Assembly: GCA_016721925.1 (NCBI GenBank)
Contig: JADKHE010000011.1
Coordinates: 62,001-126,000 of the forward strand
Length of the DNA stretch: 64,000 nucleotides
Source: Candidatus Skiveiella danica
GTDB lineage: Bacteria > Pseudomonadota > Gammaproteobacteria > Burkholderiales > Burkholderiaceae_C
Direction of reading: 5' to 3'
The position numbers and the translations under genes are program-made. Positions 20,202 through 29,681 of this stretch are shown piece by piece (the first letter of the stretch is position 1; each line of letters opens with the position of its first letter). The notes under the pieces were generated by a model, which worked only from the letters and a program-made list of their open reading frames with translations, did not search any database and was not told the DNA's origin.

Positions 20202-20786
20202 TCACGACGGCTTGCCCAGCAAGGCGTCCTTGAGCCTCGCGTCCGCGGGGTTTTTGCCGACCCACATGGCCAGCAGCCCGTTCATCAACTCGCTTTCCCT
20301 GAACGGCTGGCCCTGCGGCTGGCCTTTGAAGGCAATGACCGTGCCGCTCCCGGGGATCCAGTCGATGGTCAACGTGTCTCCCGTCTGGAATTTCTTCTGC
20401 GCGGCAATCAGCTGGCTCATCCGGGCGAGCGCCGGCGCCAGTTTGGCCACCTCGTCCGCACCGGTGTTGTCCGCAAAGCCCTTCATGAACTGTTTGCTGA
20501 ACTCCTGGCTGTCGACGTCGCGCAGAAACGTGAGGCTCATGCGCTTGGGACCCGGTGCGGCGAAGACCTCTTCGGGCGTGGCCGCCTTCTTGCCCAGGTA
20601 CAGGCCGGCGACCAGGACTTTGAAGATGGCCTTGTAGCGGATCCCAGCGCCATTGAGTTGCAGCCGCGCGCTGCCGACGTCGATCGCTTCTTCCAGCCTG
20701 ACGCCGGAGATCTCGACCGGGGCGGCCATCACGTTCACCGCGAACAGCCAGCACGCCAGCGCGACCCCGCATTTCCTGAATGTCAT
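20202..20786 (-). CDS. Chalcone-isomerase-like exported protein
   Basis: Start at 20786 (AAGGAG site 10 nt upstream), giving 194 residues with a signal peptide ending MAAPVEI. The family pattern is present: GVRLEEAIDVG, LNGAGIRYKAIFKVLVAGLYLGKKA, and FLRDVDSQEFSKQFMKGF. Bacterial members of this fold are periplasmic and of unknown activity; true chalcone isomerase chemistry is not implied. It lies 22 nt after the beta-propeller gene in the same direction. Confidence 0.8.
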   Translation of the reverse strand: MTFRKCGVALACWLFAVNVMAAPVEISGVRLEEAIDVGSARLQLNGAGIRYKAIFKVLVAGLYLGKKAATPEEVFAAPGPKRMSLTFLRDVDSQEFSKQFMKGFADNTGADEVAKLAPALARMSQLIAAQKKFQTGDTLTIDWIPGSGTVIAFKGQPQGQPFRESELMNGLLAMWVGKNPADARLKDALLGKPS

Positions 20787-20808
20787 GTTGAGGTGACTCC
20801 TTTGACAG

Positions 20809-22062
20809 CTATTGAACAAACACCCGCGCGAGCCGGCCCATCGACGACCAGTAGAAGTCCCGGCCCCAGCCCACGCTCGGAAACACCACCCCCTGGGTGA
20901 GGCCGCCGGTGCGCACGCGCGCCAGTTCCTGGCCCGATTCGATGGCCAGCACCACCACTTCCTCGCCCTGCCTGCGGTAGTCGTTGATGACGACTTCGCC
21001 AGTGTCCGGGTACAGGATCATGTGGCTGGCGCAGCCGAAGGGCGACTTCTCCCACAGCGGGGTCAGCGTCGCGCCTTGCGCCTCAAAGCGCCAGGCGCGA
21101 AGGTAGCGGTTGGCCGAATCGTAGGCCAGCACGATGCGGCGCTGCAGGTCGACCAGGGGCGGGTTGGTGATGCTGCCCCCCGCCATGCCGCTGACGGTCA
21201 GGATCTGATGGTCACGCGCATCATTCAGCGACACCCGGATCAGCCGGTTCGGCGTGGAGTTGAGGCCCGAGCCGATCATCTTGATCACATAGTTGTGCCG
21301 GCCGTTGTCCATGAACCAGGCGTTCTGGCCGTCCAGCACCACGTCCCAGCCATAGGTCTGGGTGGTCGATCCGATGTAGTCGAATCGCCAGTCGTCGTCG
21401 AAGACCAGCGTGTGCGCGGTGGCGTCCCAGTGGTAGCGAAAGATCGAACGCACCCCCACGACATAGACCGTGTTGCCGCTGGCGCTCAGGCGCGCGATCG
21501 ACGGCTCCGGGCAGTTCCTGTCCGGGCAGGCGGGCTGCAGGGTCTCCGCATCGATCACCGTCAGGCGCGCAGGGGTTCGGTCCGACAGGTTCTTGGTGAC
21601 GATCAGCCCGTTGTCCAGGATCACGAAGGAGTTGTAGGGCTGATCAATCGGAAGCTTGAGCGACGCCAGCGGCACACAGGCCCGGCTGAGCCGGTGCGCC
21701 CAGCGCCCATACACGACATAGATATCGCCATTGCGGTGGATCGCCATGCCACCCGGCCACATGGGTCCGCCGGGCAGGCGCGGCGAACGGCGCAGGGTTT
21801 TCAGGGTGATGGGGTCGATCTGCTCGACGCGCGATGTGGTGGGCAGGCCGAACCTGGCGCGCAGGACCGAATGCGTCAGCAGATAGACCTCGCCCGGGGC
21901 GCCGAGGACCGTCATGGTCGACATCCAGGTGTTGCGAGTCACGCAGCGCAGCGTCTCGCCCGGCCGCAGATTCATTCCCGCGATGCCATGGGGTGCCTGC
22001 AAGCGCGCCGGGCCGGCGTCCTCGCACGGCCAGGGGCTGTCCAGGTAGCCGCCTGCCGTCAT
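20809..22062 (-). CDS. Beta-propeller-like protein coupled to sulfatase gene
   Basis: The 417-residue protein starts at the ATG at 22062, which overlaps the sulfatase stop by four bases (ATGA), implying translational coupling. Repeated segments such as GGMAIHRNGDIYVVYGRW, NTVYVVGVRSIFRYHWD and TLTPLWEKSPFGCASHMILYPDTG in pieces suggest an NHL/SMP-30-like beta-propeller. No clear signal peptide is seen. It may bind or process the sulfatase substrate or product; no catalytic residue can be pointed to. Confidence 0.7.
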   Translation of the reverse strand: MTAGGYLDSPWPCEDAGPARLQAPHGIAGMNLRPGETLRCVTRNTWMSTMTVLGAPGEVYLLTHSVLRARFGLPTTSRVEQIDPITLKTLRRSPRLPGGPMWPGGMAIHRNGDIYVVYGRWAHRLSRACVPLASLKLPIDQPYNSFVILDNGLIVTKNLSDRTPARLTVIDAETLQPACPDRNCPEPSIARLSASGNTVYVVGVRSIFRYHWDATAHTLVFDDDWRFDYIGSTTQTYGWDVVLDGQNAWFMDNGRHNYVIKMIGSGLNSTPNRLIRVSLNDARDHQILTVSGMAGGSITNPPLVDLQRRIVLAYDSANRYLRAWRFEAQGATLTPLWEKSPFGCASHMILYPDTGEVVINDYRRQGEEVVVLAIESGQELARVRTGGLTQGVVFPSVGWGRDFYWSSMGRLARVFVQ

Positions 22063-23825
22063 GCAGCGCGGCGCCGCCTGCGGATCACGACCACGGCGAC
22101 GATCAAGCCGATGAGGCCCGCCAGCACGGCCAGCGCCGTGTTTCGGTAGGTGGGAATCCAGTAATTGACGAAGCTGTTGATCAAGACCTGCTTCACGGGG
22201 TTGTAGCCCTCCGGCATGGGCAGAACGCCGTTGGCATTTGCCCAGGCCGCGTACGCGGCCTGCATCGCGGCGAACTCCTGCGGGCGCTGCTGCTGCAAGT
22301 CTTTCGTCTCGCCCGGGTCGGTGCGCAGGTCGTACAGGTGCCATTGCCCGTCGCCCATCGGCGGGTTGTTCAGCGCGATCTTCAGGTCACCCTTGAACAG
22401 CGCCTTGTTGCCAGACAGTTCATAGCCTAGCGGCTCGTCAGCGGAGCGCACGCGCAGCGCCGGGTCCGCCAGGACCGGCACAAGACTGCGTCCGGTGGGT
22501 GGCTCAATGGGCTGTCCCTGAAAGCTGGTGCCAGGACGGGTGACCCGCGCCACATCCAGCAGGGTCGGCAGGATGTCGGTGACGTGGGTCAACCCGTCGT
22601 GAATCTGATTACGGGCTGCGCCGGCCACACCGCTGATGATCAAGGGCGAGCGGATGCCGCCCTCGCCGGCATAGAACTTGAAGGTGTTCAACGGCGACGC
22701 TGATGCGCTGGCCCAGGATGGCCCAGGCACCACGTAGGCGCCCTTTCCTCCCAGCCGCTCCAGATCGCGGCTGTAGTTGAACCGCAGCCACAGGTCGGCC
22801 TCCCTGTAGTCCGAGCCTTCGGGGCCGTTGTCGGACAGGAAGACAAACACCGTGTTGTCGTACTCGCCCGTGGATTTCAGGTAGGCGATCAGGCGCCCTA
22901 CTTCATGGTCCAGCGATTCGGTCATCGCTGCGTAAACCTCCATGAGCCGCGCCTGGTACTGCCTGTCCTTGGCGCTCAGCGCGGCCCAGTCGCCCGTGGT
23001 GACCATCGTCACCATGGGCGTGTCCTTCGGGATCAGACCGAGTTCGACCGCCTTGTTGCGCCGGGCCTCGCGCAGCGCCGTCCAGCCAGCGTCGTAGCGG
23101 CCCTTGTACTTGTCGATGAAGGCCTGCGGCGCCTGCACCGGGACATGGTTGGCCTGGAAACCGACGTAGGCGAAGAAGGGCTTGCCGCTGGCCGCGCCGC
23201 TGCGGATGTAGTCGATGGTCTTGTCGACAAAGAAGGTTGACGAGAAGAATTCTTTGGGCATCACCGGCGGCTTGCCATCCTCGTACCAGTTGACCCGGGC
23301 GGAATGGGGCAGGTAGCGTTTTTCCGGCTCCCAGTTGTCCGAGCCGGTGTCGCCCATGATGAAGGATCGGTCGAAGCCACGCCGGTTGGGAAGGTTGTGC
23401 GGCTCATTGCCGACGTTCCACTTGCCGGCGATGTAGGTCCGGTAGCCGCCCGCCTGCAACAAGGTGCCCAGCGTGACCACGTTGGGCACGAGGGAACCGA
23501 GGTACCCCGGCTTGCCGAGGTGTTCGCCCGGCATGGTCTCGCGCAGGTTGCCATGGCCGTTACGGTGGTTGTCCACGCCTGTGAGCAACATGGATCGCGT
23601 CGGGGAGCACGATGCCGCAACGTGGAAGTTGGCGAAGCGCACCCCGCTGCGCGCCAGGGCGTCGAGATGAGGGGTCGCAATTTCACCCCCAAAGGCGCCG
23701 ACATCGGTGAAGCCCCAGTCATCGGCGACCAGCACCACGATGTTCGGGCGTGCGTCAGTGGCGGCCTGCACATGGAGCGCAGCGCACAGTCCCAACATCA
23801 GGAACCAGAGCCGTTTCAGCATCAT
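22059..23825 (-). CDS. Arylsulfatase, exported, with C-terminal membrane anchor
   Basis: This 588-residue sulfatase hydrolyses sulfate esters. It has a signal peptide (LKRLWFLMLGLCAALHVQA), the metal-binding VLVADDWGFTDVG and the formylglycine motif CSPTR with Cys73 to be converted to formylglycine. IAGKWNVG and FVFLSDNGPEG follow. The C-terminus ends in a hydrophobic helix and RRRRRAA, suggesting anchoring in the inner membrane facing the periplasm. It is translationally coupled to the propeller gene. Confidence 0.92.
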   Translation of the reverse strand: MMLKRLWFLMLGLCAALHVQAATDARPNIVVLVADDWGFTDVGAFGGEIATPHLDALARSGVRFANFHVAASCSPTRSMLLTGVDNHRNGHGNLRETMPGEHLGKPGYLGSLVPNVVTLGTLLQAGGYRTYIAGKWNVGNEPHNLPNRRGFDRSFIMGDTGSDNWEPEKRYLPHSARVNWYEDGKPPVMPKEFFSSTFFVDKTIDYIRSGAASGKPFFAYVGFQANHVPVQAPQAFIDKYKGRYDAGWTALREARRNKAVELGLIPKDTPMVTMVTTGDWAALSAKDRQYQARLMEVYAAMTESLDHEVGRLIAYLKSTGEYDNTVFVFLSDNGPEGSDYREADLWLRFNYSRDLERLGGKGAYVVPGPSWASASASPLNTFKFYAGEGGIRSPLIISGVAGAARNQIHDGLTHVTDILPTLLDVARVTRPGTSFQGQPIEPPTGRSLVPVLADPALRVRSADEPLGYELSGNKALFKGDLKIALNNPPMGDGQWHLYDLRTDPGETKDLQQQRPQEFAAMQAAYAAWANANGVLPMPEGYNPVKQVLINSFVNYWIPTYRNTALAVLAGLIGLIVAVVVIRRRRRAA

Positions 23826-23886
23826 GCCGCCGCCCTCACCGTGTTCTTCGTCGTGTCGACCGGGAGTCGAGCCTAACGGCGCGACC

Positions 23887-24156
23887 TCAGCGGCCTGCGG
23901 CCCGCTTCTGTTCGTCAGCCAGCGGTTTCCAGTGCAGCAGGCCGAACAACAGGGTCAGCAGCATGCTGACCGCCAGCGGGCCACGGTACAGGCGCACCTG
24001 CTTGAACATGACCACGATTTCCAGCGCGTGGATCACCAGCAACACGAGCGCGATGTTCTGCATCGTGCCCGAAAGGCCAGGCGGCAGCAGCCCGGCGAGA
24101 CCCGCCAGCGCCAGGACATAGACCGCCAGGCAGGCGGCTTTCAGTAGTGTGTTCAT
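23887..24156 (-). CDS. DUF1145-like small membrane protein
   Basis: The 89-residue protein starts at the ATG at 24156 (AAGGAG site), overlapping the previous stop as ATGA. Three hydrophobic helices are separated by HALEIVVMFKQ and LLHWKPL, the pattern of DUF1145 (YhhL-like) proteins. Function is unknown. It is followed 61 nt later by the sulfatase. Confidence 0.75.
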   Translation of the reverse strand: MNTLLKAACLAVYVLALAGLAGLLPPGLSGTMQNIALVLLVIHALEIVVMFKQVRLYRGPLAVSMLLTLLFGLLHWKPLADEQKRAAGR

Positions 24157-25520
24157 CTTTTCTCCTTGAATGGGTAGCGTATCGGGGTCTGAAGCGAGAG
24201 GGTCGCCCCGCAGCCCGGGTCCTGCTTGAGCAGCGCATCCTGCACGGCCCATAGGCGATCCTGACCCCAGACCGCAGTGTCTCCCACGCGCAACGAGGGG
24301 ACACCCCACAAACCCAGATCGAACATTTCTTCCCGGTTGGCCTCCGCCGTCGCGCGCCAGGCATCTTCCTTCAGGGCCCTTTGCGCCGCATCCCAGGACA
24401 GGCCCGCCCGCTCGACGATCCTGCGCAAGCCCCGGTCGCTGCCGGCGTCAATGCCCTCGGCCCGGACCCCATGCATGAAGGACAGCACATAGGCTTCAGC
24501 GCACCCCATCTGCTCGGCAATGGGAATCAGCGACAGGCCGCGTTCCGTCGGACGTCCGACCGGGTCGTTCAGCCGCCCGAAGGGAGTTCCCCTTGCATGG
24601 GCCTCGCGCGCGGCGTCAAGGCTGATGTAGGTTCGTTTCTCGCGCGGCACGGGCAAACCGCGCATGACCATCGGCAGGACGAAGCGCAGCCGCACCGGCG
24701 CTCCGGTGCGCCGTCCCAGTTCAAACACGCGCGGCGCCACGATCGCCGAGTAGGGACTGCGAAAGGAGAAGAAGAAATCGATGGGCAGCGGGCTGGCAAG
24801 GCTCACCGGCCCGCTCAGATCGGCGTCGGGCGGAAACATCAGGTCCTGAACGCCGAGGCGCTGGGCGCCGAGGTCCTGCAGGCGCCGCTCCAGATGGTGC
24901 AGCCGGTCGATGCCCCAATACCACTCGCCCGCATAGAAGAAGGTCGCGCCCAGGTAGTGCCCCAGTTGCTGCCGCAGTGCGTTGGAGGCGGCGACATGGG
25001 ATGAGACGGCCGATGGGTCAACCGCGCGCAATGGCCCGCCGGACCGCCCCATGGAAAACAGGCTCGGAGGATCACTCCAGAGGCAGGTGGAGATCTCGCC
25101 CGCCGCTTCAATGAAAGTCCCGTCCTGAACGGCGGCCACCAGCAGGCGGGTTGCGGCTTCCACGGACTGATCCTGGGGTTGCCCCATCAGATCGTCAAAC
25201 ACAAGGTTCCAATGCCTCGCCAGCAATCTCGCGTCCTTGCGGCTGTAGGCAATCAATTTTTCACGCTCGGGCGCCGCGCTGTCTGGCGGTGGACCGACCA
25301 CATGCGGGACAACATCAATGTCGTAGCGAGCGATGAGTTGGGGCAGGATGCCTGCGACCAGGGCGCTATAGGGATCGTCGACCTGGTGAAAGTAGTGAAC
25401 CTGATGCGGCCGGGCCCCGGCGAGCCGTTCTCGTTCCGCCCTGGCGCGCAGTTTGAGCAGGCGCTCCCTGGCGAGAAGATGCTGGCTGATGACCGGCATC
25501 AACAAAGTCCTGATCGACAT
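24153..25520 (-). CDS. Tandem DsbA-like (2-hydroxychromene-2-carboxylate isomerase-type) protein
   Basis: The 455 residues contain two thioredoxin-fold/DsbA-like domains. The first (about 40-200) starts HYFHQVDDPYSALV, the second (about 250-440) FFFSFRSPYSAIVAPRVFELG and ends VPSLRVGDTAVWGQDRL. This pattern, without a CxxC redox motif, is that of HCCA isomerase/kappa-class GST proteins, which use glutathione. Family members normally have one such domain of about 200 residues. It is the first main gene of the unit controlled from the divergent TetR promoter. Confidence 0.75.
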   Translation of the reverse strand: MSIRTLLMPVISQHLLARERLLKLRARAERERLAGARPHQVHYFHQVDDPYSALVAGILPQLIARYDIDVVPHVVGPPPDSAAPEREKLIAYSRKDARLLARHWNLVFDDLMGQPQDQSVEAATRLLVAAVQDGTFIEAAGEISTCLWSDPPSLFSMGRSGGPLRAVDPSAVSSHVAASNALRQQLGHYLGATFFYAGEWYWGIDRLHHLERRLQDLGAQRLGVQDLMFPPDADLSGPVSLASPLPIDFFFSFRSPYSAIVAPRVFELGRRTGAPVRLRFVLPMVMRGLPVPREKRTYISLDAAREAHARGTPFGRLNDPVGRPTERGLSLIPIAEQMGCAEAYVLSFMHGVRAEGIDAGSDRGLRRIVERAGLSWDAAQRALKEDAWRATAEANREEMFDLGLWGVPSLRVGDTAVWGQDRLWAVQDALLKQDPGCGATLSLQTPIRYPFKEKR

Positions 25521-25600
25521 CAGACTCCTCGCGTCTGCCGCGCTTTGACCCGTCGCAGGAGCACGATGGTCTGTCCGGCGTGCACTGCAAGCTTCGTCAT
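25520..25600 (-). CDS. Possible 26-codon leader ORF
   Basis: A short frame MTKLAVHAGQTIVLLRRV... begins at an ATG with a GGAG site eight bases upstream and ends in TGATG overlapping the start of the DsbA-like gene. It is too short for a family match. It may be a translated leader that couples expression of the operon, or chance. Confidence 0.3.
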   Translation of the reverse strand: MTKLAVHAGQTIVLLRRVKARQTRGV

Positions 25601-25646
25601 GACATGTCTCCGTTTTGGGGTTTGGCGCCAGGGACAGCGAACACCG

Positions 25647-25697
25647 TACACTTGTGTATCTAAATGCTCACTGTACCATTTTTCAAGACACATGTGT
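25647..25697. promoter_or_regulatory. Two palindromic operator candidates for the divergent TetR regulator
   Basis: TACACTTGTGTA (25647-25658) and ACACATGTGT (25688-25697) are near-perfect and perfect palindromes sharing the half site ACAC/GTGT, spaced 40 bp centre to centre. They lie in the AT-rich gap between the minus-strand unit and the TetR gene, where an autoregulated TetR protein would bind. Confidence 0.55.
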
Positions 25698-25819
25698 ATG
25701 CCACCCGCCGGGTGCCCTGGCTTTCGGCTTTCGGCGTCTTGTTCCGCCGAAACCCCGGCAGGAAAACCACAGTCCGTTCGCAAAAAAAGCATGGGGACAT
25801 TCTTTGATGTACGAGACCA

Positions 25820-26431
25820 ATGAATCCTGAAAACAGGAAAAGAAAGCGCTCGGAGGCGCCTCGACTCACTCGAGATGACTGGCTGGACGCGGCATTTCAG
25901 GCGGTCGTGGACGGTGGCTTTGACAACGTGCGGGTCCTCGTGATCGCACAGACCCTGGGCGTGACGCGTGGTAGTTTCTACTGGCACTTCAACGACCACG
26001 CCGACCTTGTCAGCTCACTCATTGAGCGATGGCGCAAGCGCGAAGTCGAACTGGATCGCGCACTTCAACTCGATGCGACAGATGACCCCAAGGCGGATCT
26101 GGAGCATCTGCTGGAGGCGGCGCTGGCCCATGCCGGGGCCGATCTTGAAAACATGCGTTTCGAGCTGGCACTGCGCGGCCTGGGCCGGCGCGACCCGGTC
26201 GTCGCGAAGATGCTGGTCGAAGTCGATGCGGCCCGCATGGCCCTTTTCGAAGACAAATTCCTGCGACTGACGGATGACCCGAAGACCGCGGAAGAACTCG
26301 CCGTCCTGTTCTACCTGGCCATTGTCGGAAGCTATCAGGCCTTGAGCAGGCCCACCAGCCCGCCCCAGGCCAAGGACTATCGCAAGGGCATCATCACCGA
26401 CTACCTGATCCGGCGACAGGTGAAAACATGA
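25820..26431 (+). CDS. TetR family transcriptional regulator
   Basis: The 203 residues have the expected N-terminal helix-turn-helix (LTRDDWLDAAFQAVVDGGF, LGVTRGSFYWHFNDHADLV) and an all-helical ligand domain. It is divergent from the sulfatase unit starting at 25520 and probably represses it and itself until a ligand is bound. The start has no strong ribosome site; the N-terminus is Lys/Arg-rich. Confidence 0.88.
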   Translation: MNPENRKRKRSEAPRLTRDDWLDAAFQAVVDGGFDNVRVLVIAQTLGVTRGSFYWHFNDHADLVSSLIERWRKREVELDRALQLDATDDPKADLEHLLEAALAHAGADLENMRFELALRGLGRRDPVVAKMLVEVDAARMALFEDKFLRLTDDPKTAEELAVLFYLAIVGSYQALSRPTSPPQAKDYRKGIITDYLIRRQVKT

Positions 26432-26491
26432 GGTCGGAAAGCTGGGCGCCGACGTCTCCCGCAACGCCAGCTATCCCCTCATGACAACCGT

Positions 26492-28315
26492 TCACGCGAA
26501 GGCGAAGTGCTCGTTATCCAGTTGCATGACCGAGCGGGTGGGGGCCAGCGCACCGGTACGGTGGGCATTGGCACGGGGCATCAGGCGCTCGAAGTAGAAC
26601 TCCGCCGTCTGGACCTTGGAGCGGTAGAAGTCTTCGGACTCTTTGCCCTGCCCGCTGGCCAGTAGTTCTTCGGCCTTGGCGGCCTGCCCCGCCCAGTAGT
26701 AGCCCATCATCACGAAGCCGGAGTACATCAGGTAGTCCACACTCGCGGCGCCCACCACTTCGCGGTCCTTGGGAGCGCGCAACATGATGGCGGTGGTCAG
26801 CAGGTTCCATTCCGCTGCACGGGCGGCCAGGTTGCGCGCCATTGCACCCAAAGGGGTGCGCCTGAGCAGGTGGGGACGAGCGAACCTGACCATTTCCAGC
26901 GTGAAATCACGCACACACTTGCCCTTGGAGCCCATCAGCACCTTGCGGCCCAGCAGGTCCAGCGCCTGGATACCGGTGGTCCCTTCATAGAGCGTGGAGA
27001 TACGCGCATCACGAACGATCTGCTCCATGCCGTGCTCCTTGATGTAGCCATGGCCGCCGAACACCTGCACGCCCAGGTTGGCCGCCTCCAGGCCCATTTC
27101 GGTCAGGAAGCCCTTGAGGATGGGGGTGTAGAAGCCGAGCTTGCTGTCAAAGGCCTTGTAGCCCTCCGCATCACCGGCGGCCGATGCGTTGAACATGTGA
27201 TCGCCGATCTTCAGCGCGTCGTAGATCATGGCGCGACCGCCTTCCGCGATGGCCTTTTGCGTCAGCAGCATACGGCGCACATCGGGGTGCCAGATCAGCG
27301 CGTCGGCCTTGCTTTCGGGGTCTTTCTTGCCGGAGAGTGCCCTCATGGAGCGGCGGTCCTTGGCGTAAGGCAGCGCGCCCTGGAAGGCGGCCTCGGCATG
27401 GCAAACCCCTTGCACGGCCGTGCCCAGGCGGGCGGTGTTCATGAAGGTGAACATGGCTTCCAGGCCGCGGTTGGGCTCGAACACCATGAAGCCTTCGGCT
27501 TCGTCGAAGTTCAGCACGGCGGTGCTTGAGGCGCGGATGCCCATCTTGTGTTCGATGGAGCCGCAATTCACCGCGTTGCGCTCGCCCAGCGTCCCGTCGG
27601 CCTTGACCTTGAACTTGGGCACGACGAACAGAGAGATGCCCCGCGTGCCTTCGGGTGCGTCCGGCAGGCGCGCCAGCACGATATGAACGATGTTCTCGGT
27701 CAGATCGTGCTCGCCGGCGGAGATGAAGATCTTGGTGCCAGTGATCTTGTAGCTGCCGCCCTTCTGGGGCACGGCCCGGGTCTTGACCTGCGCCAGGTCG
27801 GTGCCGCACTGGGGTTCGGTCAGGCACATGGTGCCCGCCCATTCGCCGGAAACGAGCTTGGGGATGTACTGCGCCTTCTGTTTCTTCGAGCCGTACTGCA
27901 TGAGGGTGTTCATGCAGCCCACGCTCAGGCCCGGGTACATGGCGAACGACCAGTTGGCCGTGCCCATCATTTCCGACTTCAACAGGTTCAGCGACATGGG
28001 CAGGCCCTGGCCACCGAACTCGGTGGGGAAAGACAGCCCTTGCCAGCCGCCCTCGACGAACTGCCGGTAGGCCTCCTTGAAGCCCTTGGGCGTGGTGACC
28101 GCGCCGTTGTCAAAGTGGCAGCCCTCGATGTCACCGGAGTGGTTCAGGGGGGCCAGCACGTCTTCGCACAGCTGGGCGGCACCGTCCAGAATGGCATCGA
28201 CCATCTCCGGGTCGGCGTCCTTGCCATTGGGCAGGCTGGCGTAGTGTGCGGGGTAGTCCAGCACTTCGTTCATCAGAAAGCGCATGTCGCGCAGAGGGGC
28301 TTTGTATTGGGTCAT
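26492..28315 (-). CDS. Acyl-CoA dehydrogenase, FadE type (long form)
   Basis: The 607 residues from the ATG at 28315 match the long acyl-CoA dehydrogenases with an extra C-terminal domain. The enzyme introduces the trans-2 double bond into acyl-CoA with FAD. Visible motifs are CLTEPQCGTDLAQVKT (substrate side), GTKIFISAGEHDLTENIVH, FGGHGYIKEHGMEQIVRD in two parts, and LYEGTTGIQALDLLGRK with the catalytic Glu. It is the last gene of a four-gene beta-oxidation unit, 26 nt after the thiolase gene. Confidence 0.93.
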   Translation of the reverse strand: MTQYKAPLRDMRFLMNEVLDYPAHYASLPNGKDADPEMVDAILDGAAQLCEDVLAPLNHSGDIEGCHFDNGAVTTPKGFKEAYRQFVEGGWQGLSFPTEFGGQGLPMSLNLLKSEMMGTANWSFAMYPGLSVGCMNTLMQYGSKKQKAQYIPKLVSGEWAGTMCLTEPQCGTDLAQVKTRAVPQKGGSYKITGTKIFISAGEHDLTENIVHIVLARLPDAPEGTRGISLFVVPKFKVKADGTLGERNAVNCGSIEHKMGIRASSTAVLNFDEAEGFMVFEPNRGLEAMFTFMNTARLGTAVQGVCHAEAAFQGALPYAKDRRSMRALSGKKDPESKADALIWHPDVRRMLLTQKAIAEGGRAMIYDALKIGDHMFNASAAGDAEGYKAFDSKLGFYTPILKGFLTEMGLEAANLGVQVFGGHGYIKEHGMEQIVRDARISTLYEGTTGIQALDLLGRKVLMGSKGKCVRDFTLEMVRFARPHLLRRTPLGAMARNLAARAAEWNLLTTAIMLRAPKDREVVGAASVDYLMYSGFVMMGYYWAGQAAKAEELLASGQGKESEDFYRSKVQTAEFYFERLMPRANAHRTGALAPTRSVMQLDNEHFAFA

Positions 28316-28341
28316 GGTAATGGTCTCCAGTGACGTGAGGA

Positions 28342-29655
28342 TCAGCGCTCGACAATGGCCACTACGCCCTGCCCACCTGCGGCGCAGATGGAGATGAGGC
28401 CGCGGCCGGTGCCTTTTTGCTCCAGCATCTTGGCCAGCGTGGCCACGATGCGCCCGCCGGTGGCGGCGAACGGGTGACCGGCTGCCAGCGAACTGCCGTT
28501 GACGTTGAGCTTGCTGCGGTTGATCTTGCCCAGGGGCTTGTCCAGACCCAGCTTTTCCTTGCAGAACGCCTTGTCTTCCCATGCCTTGAGCGTGCACAGC
28601 ACCTGTGCGGCGAACGCTTCATGAATTTCGTAGTAGTCGAAGTCCTGCAGCTTCAGGCCGGCGCGCGCCAGCATGCGCGGCACAGCATAGGCCGGCGCCA
28701 TCAGCAGGCCCTCTTTCTGCTCGAAGAAGTCCACCGCCGCCACTTCGCTGAAGCTCAGGTAAGCCAGCACTGGCAGGCCGCGCGCGGCGGCCCACTCTTC
28801 ACTGGCCAGCAGCACGGCCGATGCACCGTCGGTCAGCGGCGTGGAGTTGCCGGGGGTCAGGGTGCCCTGCTCAGGGCGCACCTTCTTGTCGAAGCAGGGC
28901 TTGAGGCTGCGCAGCTTCTCGATGCTGAGGTCGGCGCGCAGGTTGTTGTCCCGGGCCACGCCCTTGAACGGCGTCATCAGGTCGTTGAAGAACCCGGCTT
29001 CATAGGCGCGCGCCAGGTTCTGGTGGCTCTTGAGCGCCAGTTCGTCCTGGTCCTCGCGGCTGATGTCCCATTCGGCGGCCATCTGTTCGGCATGCTCGCC
29101 CATTGACAGGCCGGTGCGTGGCTCGCCGTTTCGTGGCAGGGCCGGCTGGACCAGCATGGCGGGGCGCACCTTGGCCAGTGCGCTCAGGCGCTGGACGGTG
29201 GTCTTGGCACGGCTGGCCTCCAGCAGGATCTTGCGCAGCTTCTCGTTCAGCCCGACCGGCGCATCCGACGTGGTGTCCACGCCGCCGGCAATGCCACACT
29301 CGATGTGGCCCAGCGCGATCTTGTTGGCCACCAGCATGGCGGCTTCCAGGCCGGTGCCGCAGGCCTGCTGAATGTCGAACGCCGGCGTGTCGCGCGACAG
29401 CGTGGTCGAGAGGACCGATTCGCGCACCAGGTTGAAGTCGCGGGCGTGCTTCATCACGGCGCCGCCCACCACGTCGCCCAGGCGTTCGCCGTGCAGATTG
29501 AAACGGTCCACAAGCCCCTGGATCGTGGCCGTCAGCATCTCCTGGTTGGAGGCGGTGGCATACACGGTGTTGGAGCGGGCAAACGGAATTCGGTTGCCTC
29601 CGAGGATGGCCACGCGGCGAACGGTGGCGGGGTTCTGTGCTTTGGATGTAGTCAT
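28342..29655 (-). CDS. Acetyl-CoA C-acyltransferase (thiolase), FadI type
   Basis: The 437 residues carry the thiolase active-site set: Cys99 in QQACGTG, EIHEAFAAQ, GHPFAATGGR and the second Cys in ICAAGGQG. It cleaves 3-ketoacyl-CoA to acetyl-CoA and a shortened acyl-CoA. The extra length over the usual 390 residues is typical of FadI-like enzymes. It lies between the MaoC hydratase and FadE genes, all close together. Confidence 0.93.
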   Translation of the reverse strand: MTTSKAQNPATVRRVAILGGNRIPFARSNTVYATASNQEMLTATIQGLVDRFNLHGERLGDVVGGAVMKHARDFNLVRESVLSTTLSRDTPAFDIQQACGTGLEAAMLVANKIALGHIECGIAGGVDTTSDAPVGLNEKLRKILLEASRAKTTVQRLSALAKVRPAMLVQPALPRNGEPRTGLSMGEHAEQMAAEWDISREDQDELALKSHQNLARAYEAGFFNDLMTPFKGVARDNNLRADLSIEKLRSLKPCFDKKVRPEQGTLTPGNSTPLTDGASAVLLASEEWAAARGLPVLAYLSFSEVAAVDFFEQKEGLLMAPAYAVPRMLARAGLKLQDFDYYEIHEAFAAQVLCTLKAWEDKAFCKEKLGLDKPLGKINRSKLNVNGSSLAAGHPFAATGGRIVATLAKMLEQKGTGRGLISICAAGGQGVVAIVER

Positions 29656-29681
29656 GGTGTTCTTTCGCGATGGATGGGTTT

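Noticed and set aside
20636..20665. Short match ATCCCAGCG to the repeat core
   Set aside because: Only about nine bases match, with no hairpin or T-rich arm; it lies in a conserved gene segment.
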